Source: an uncultured Alphaproteobacteria bacterium (GTDB lineage Bacteria; Pseudomonadota; Alphaproteobacteria; HIMB59; GCA-002718135). Taken from it: 34,444 bases of DNA. Below the pieces are notes generated by a model. The model was not told the DNA's origin. It saw only the letters and a list, made by a program, of their open reading frames with translations, and searched no databases. A program made the translations under genes and the position numbers. The stretch covers positions 1 through 34,444 of the forward strand of contig CACJSL010000009.1 in assembly GCA_902596065.1 (NCBI GenBank), in the 5' to 3' direction. This document shows, piece by piece, positions 32,301 through 34,444 of the stretch; position 1 is the stretch's first letter; each line of letters begins with the position of its first letter.

Positions 32301-33785
32301 ATGAAGAGTTTATTTGTAATTTTAGGAAATCAATTATTTGATACTAAATATATTCGTGATTTTAAAAATTCTACATTTTTTATGTGTGAAGATTATGAAC
32401 TTTGCACTTATCAAAGACATCATAAATTAAAAATATTATTATTCTTATCCTCAATGCGATCTTATGCAGATTTATTGAAAAAAGAAAAATACAAAATAAA
32501 ATATTTTGATTTAGATAATGATTTCAAAGTTCCATATGAAAGAAAGTTAAAAAATTTTATAATTAAAAATAATATTACTGAATTAATTACATTTGAAATA
32601 GAAGATAAATTTTTTGAAAATAAAATTAGAAAATTAGTAAATACAATTAAGATAAAATGGAAAATAATAGATTCCCCAATGTTTCTTAATTCTAGAAAAG
32701 AATTTAAGAATTATTTAAATCTTGCTAAAAAACCATTAATGGCTAATTTTTATAAAATTGTAAGAAAAAAATATCATATATTAATGGATGATGACAAACC
32801 TAGAGGAGGTAAATGGAGTTATGATAGTGAAAATAGAAAAAAATTACCAAAAAATTTTCAAATACCAAATATTCCTCAAATTCAAGAAACCAATCATACA
32901 AAAATATTAAAAGATATAGTTACCAAAAAATTTTCAAAACATCCTGGTAATACTAAAAATTTTTGGATACCCACAACTCAAAAAAATGCTGAAAAATGGT
33001 TAAATTTTTTTATAAAAAATAAATTAAATTTATTTGGAGATTATGAAGACGCAGTTGATAAAGACAATAATATTTTGTTTCATAGCGCACTAAGTCCACT
33101 TATAAATTTGGGCTTATTAACACCATTACAAATAATAAAAGAAATAAAAAAAGTAGAAATAAAAATAAAAATTAATTCATTTGAAGGTTATTTTCGTCAA
33201 ATAGGTGGATGGAGAGAGTTTATAAGAGGAATATATCAAAACTATGACAAAAACTTAGAAAAAAATAATTTTTTTAATCATAATAATTTTTTTAAAAATA
33301 GTTGGTATGAAGGAACAACTGGGTTAGTGCCACTTGATCATTCTATTAAAAATTCAATTAATTATGGATGGACCCATCACATAGAACGTTTGATGATTTT
33401 AGCTAATTTAATGAATCTTTGTGAGATAAAACCAAGGGAAGTTTATAATTGGTTTATGGAAATGAATATGGATTCATCAGATTGGGTTATGATGCCAAAT
33501 GTTTACGGGATGGGTCTTTTTAGTGATGGAGGGATTTTTTCTTCAAAACCTTATATTTGTGGATCAAGTTATATAATGAAAATGATGAACTTTAAAAAAG
33601 GTGAGTGGAATGATGTTATGGATGGATTATATTGGAGATTTATTAATAAAAATAGAAAATTTTTTTTAAAAAATCCAAGATTATCTATGATGGTTAGAAT
33701 ATTTGATAAAATGAAAATTGAAAGAAAAAATTATATATTAAATGAAGCAGAAAAATTTATTAACAAAAATACCTATGTCAAATAA
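32301..33785 (+). CDS. Photolyase/cryptochrome-related protein (FeS-BCP/DPRP branch) without the usual cysteine cluster
   Basis: 494 residues. LFVILGNQLF at the start, GGKWSYDSENRKKLP, FRQIGGWREFIRGIYQ, HHIERLMILANLMNL (359-373) and SSDWVMMPNVYGMGLFSDGG are the signature of the photolyase-related family that includes the bacterial (6-4) photolyase PhrB. In that family three cysteines binding a 4Fe-4S cluster lie between the KPYI-x-G motif and the LYWRF-like motif. Here residues 421-446 contain no cysteine and the loop is shortened. The FAD-binding C-terminal half otherwise looks intact. It heads an operon with the DCC and DUF2256 genes. DNA repair or light sensing is inferred from family. Confidence 0.9.
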   Translation: MKSLFVILGNQLFDTKYIRDFKNSTFFMCEDYELCTYQRHHKLKILLFLSSMRSYADLLKKEKYKIKYFDLDNDFKVPYERKLKNFIIKNNITELITFEIEDKFFENKIRKLVNTIKIKWKIIDSPMFLNSRKEFKNYLNLAKKPLMANFYKIVRKKYHILMDDDKPRGGKWSYDSENRKKLPKNFQIPNIPQIQETNHTKILKDIVTKKFSKHPGNTKNFWIPTTQKNAEKWLNFFIKNKLNLFGDYEDAVDKDNNILFHSALSPLINLGLLTPLQIIKEIKKVEIKIKINSFEGYFRQIGGWREFIRGIYQNYDKNLEKNNFFNHNNFFKNSWYEGTTGLVPLDHSIKNSINYGWTHHIERLMILANLMNLCEIKPREVYNWFMEMNMDSSDWVMMPNVYGMGLFSDGGIFSSKPYICGSSYIMKMMNFKKGEWNDVMDGLYWRFINKNRKFFLKNPRLSMMVRIFDKMKIERKNYILNEAEKFINKNTYVK

Positions 33786-34125
33786 AGTTTTATTTAATAA
33801 TTCATGTAGTATTTGTAGATTTGAAATAAATCATTACAAAAAAATTTCTGATAATTCTTTTGAATGGATAGATATAACAAATAATGAGGAAGCAATAAGA
33901 TTAACTTCTAAATCAAAAAAAGATTTACTAAGACGTTTACATGTTATTGATGGTAACGAAGTTATTAGTGGAGCAAAAGCTTTTATTTTTATATGGAAAA
34001 AAATTCCAAAATATAGGATGCTATCTAAGATACTCGAATTAAAAATATTTTTTTATTTTTTTAATTTGTCTTATGAAATAGTAGCTTTTTTATTGTATAT
34101 TAAAAATAGAAAACAGCTAAAATGA
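33775..34125 (+). CDS. DCC/DUF393-family thioredoxin-fold protein
   Basis: 116 residues from ATG 33775, which overlaps the photolyase-related gene by 11 bases; a longer frame from 33742 would just reread the end of that gene. VLFNNSCSICRFEINHY gives the CxxC redox pair of the DCC family, but the usual D-G before the first Cys is N-N. IDGNEVISGAKAFIFIWKKIP is the second conserved part, and a hydrophobic segment lies near the C-terminus (~89-107). Frequently found beside photolyase-related genes; function unknown, thiol-disulfide exchange suggested. Confidence 0.85.
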   Translation: MSNKVLFNNSCSICRFEINHYKKISDNSFEWIDITNNEEAIRLTSKSKKDLLRRLHVIDGNEVISGAKAFIFIWKKIPKYRMLSKILELKIFFYFFNLSYEIVAFLLYIKNRKQLK

Positions 34126-34256
34126 AAAAAAAATTACCAAGTAAAGTATGTCCAATATGTAAAAGAAATTTTAATTGGAGAAAAAAATGGGCACTTAATT
34201 GGCATAAAGTTAAATACTGTTCAAAAAAATGCTCATCTAACAAAATTTTTGAATAA
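34122..34256 (+). CDS. DUF2256 mini-protein
   Basis: 44 residues, starting in the ATGA overlap with the DCC gene. LPSKVCPICKRNFNWRKKW, then KVKYCSKKC: C10-x2-C13 and C33-x3-C37 form a small zinc site, and the WRKKWA-x-NW pattern is typical of DUF2256, which is often encoded next to or fused near photolyase-related proteins. Complete. No known function. Confidence 0.88.
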   Translation: MKKKLPSKVCPICKRNFNWRKKWALNWHKVKYCSKKCSSNKIFE

Positions 34257-34444
34257 TTTTTGGAATATAATTTTTAAAATTAAAGAATCCTTTATTACAA
34301 TATTGCCATGCAAATAGATCAATTTCTCTATACAAAAAATTTACTTTTGTAAGATTATTTAAATTTATAAAATCTAAATTCTCTCCTACGTAGGGATAAA
34401 AAATATAAAAATCTTCTTTTATCTTTTTTATATCATCTATGTTG
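34237..34444 (-). CDS. C-terminal end of an unidentified gene (runs off the window)
   Basis: A minus-strand frame is open from the window edge to TAG at 34237-34239, giving about 68 residues: DFYIFYPYVGENLDFINLNN and, later, YREIDLFAWQYCNKGFFNFK. It overlaps the DUF2256 end by 20 bases (convergent). The amino-acid make-up is plausible for a real protein, but I do not recognise the family. The start lies outside the window. Confidence 0.5.
   Translation of the reverse strand, partial: NIDDIKKIKEDFYIFYPYVGENLDFINLNNLTKVNFLYREIDLFAWQYCNKGFFNFKNYIPKIIQKFC

Noticed and set aside
1-34444. CRISPR arrays, insertion sequences, integrases, attachment sites, tRNA or rRNA genes
   Set aside because: I looked for regular repeats, transposase-like proteins, terminal inverted repeats and tRNA-like G+C-rich cloverleafs and saw none; short A/T-rich repeats are expected from composition.

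Overview
This is a very A+T-rich, densely packed bacterial chromosome segment. TGA is used as an ordinary stop, genes often overlap by 1-17 bases, and most intergenic gaps are under 150 bases. The gene content (binding-protein-dependent sugar ABC transporters, a Rhizobium-like agl operon, LysE exporter, GMC oxidoreductase, enolase-superfamily dehydratase, M19 dipeptidase, photolyase-related cluster) suggests a streamlined marine alphaproteobacterium of the SAR11 / HIMB59 / AEGEAN-169 type. That placement is inference from style and content; no rRNA or tRNA gene is visible to anchor it.

Layout. (1) 1-3630: end of a Gfo/Idh/MocA oxidoreductase, two sugar ABC permeases and a sugar-binding protein closed by a strong terminator; no ATPase gene is visible for this system. 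(2) 3711-11369: amino-sugar block with glmS, a convergent UPF0309-type SIS protein, then a tight operon of nagA, an SIS-type glucosamine-6-phosphate deaminase, a GMC oxidoreductase and an acid-sugar dehydratase, followed by a Cys-rich mini-protein. (3) 11375-16641: LLM flavin monooxygenase plus alpha/beta hydrolase behind a structured leader, a HAD phosphatase / membrane methyltransferase / TPR group, a D-glycerate 3-kinase and a second HAD phosphatase. (4) 16642-23925: an alpha-glucoside regulon in the Sinorhizobium order (LacI regulator divergent from binding protein, two permeases, glucosidase, ATPase), but with a GH4 glucosidase. (5) 24010-32222: UDP-glucose dehydrogenase and phosphomannomutase/phosphoglucomutase (surface sugar precursors), a SPOR-tailed D,D-carboxypeptidase, RidA, cyclophilin, M19 dipeptidase, LysE exporter, a Bacteroidetes-like PdxJ, a cupin and a dimeric-barrel-like protein. 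(6) 32301-34444: photolyase-related protein, DCC/DUF393 and DUF2256 in one overlapping operon, and the end of an unknown gene on the other strand.

The most interesting signal lies at 16640-16760. A second LacI operator (14 of 16 bases of the perfect palindrome at 22834-22849) sits inside a minus-strand promoter, TTGATA-17 bp-TATATT. Transcription from it would begin at a hairpin-bounded RNA of roughly 65-85 nt whose unpaired part is the reverse complement of a ribosome binding site plus start codon. It can pair with the start region of the other sugar-binding protein (2369-2383) through 15 base pairs with one 3-nt bulge. The proposal is a small RNA, under the same repressor as the alpha-glucoside operon, that silences a competing sugar-binding protein. 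The promoter, operator and complementarity are visible in the sequence; the RNA itself and its function are inference.
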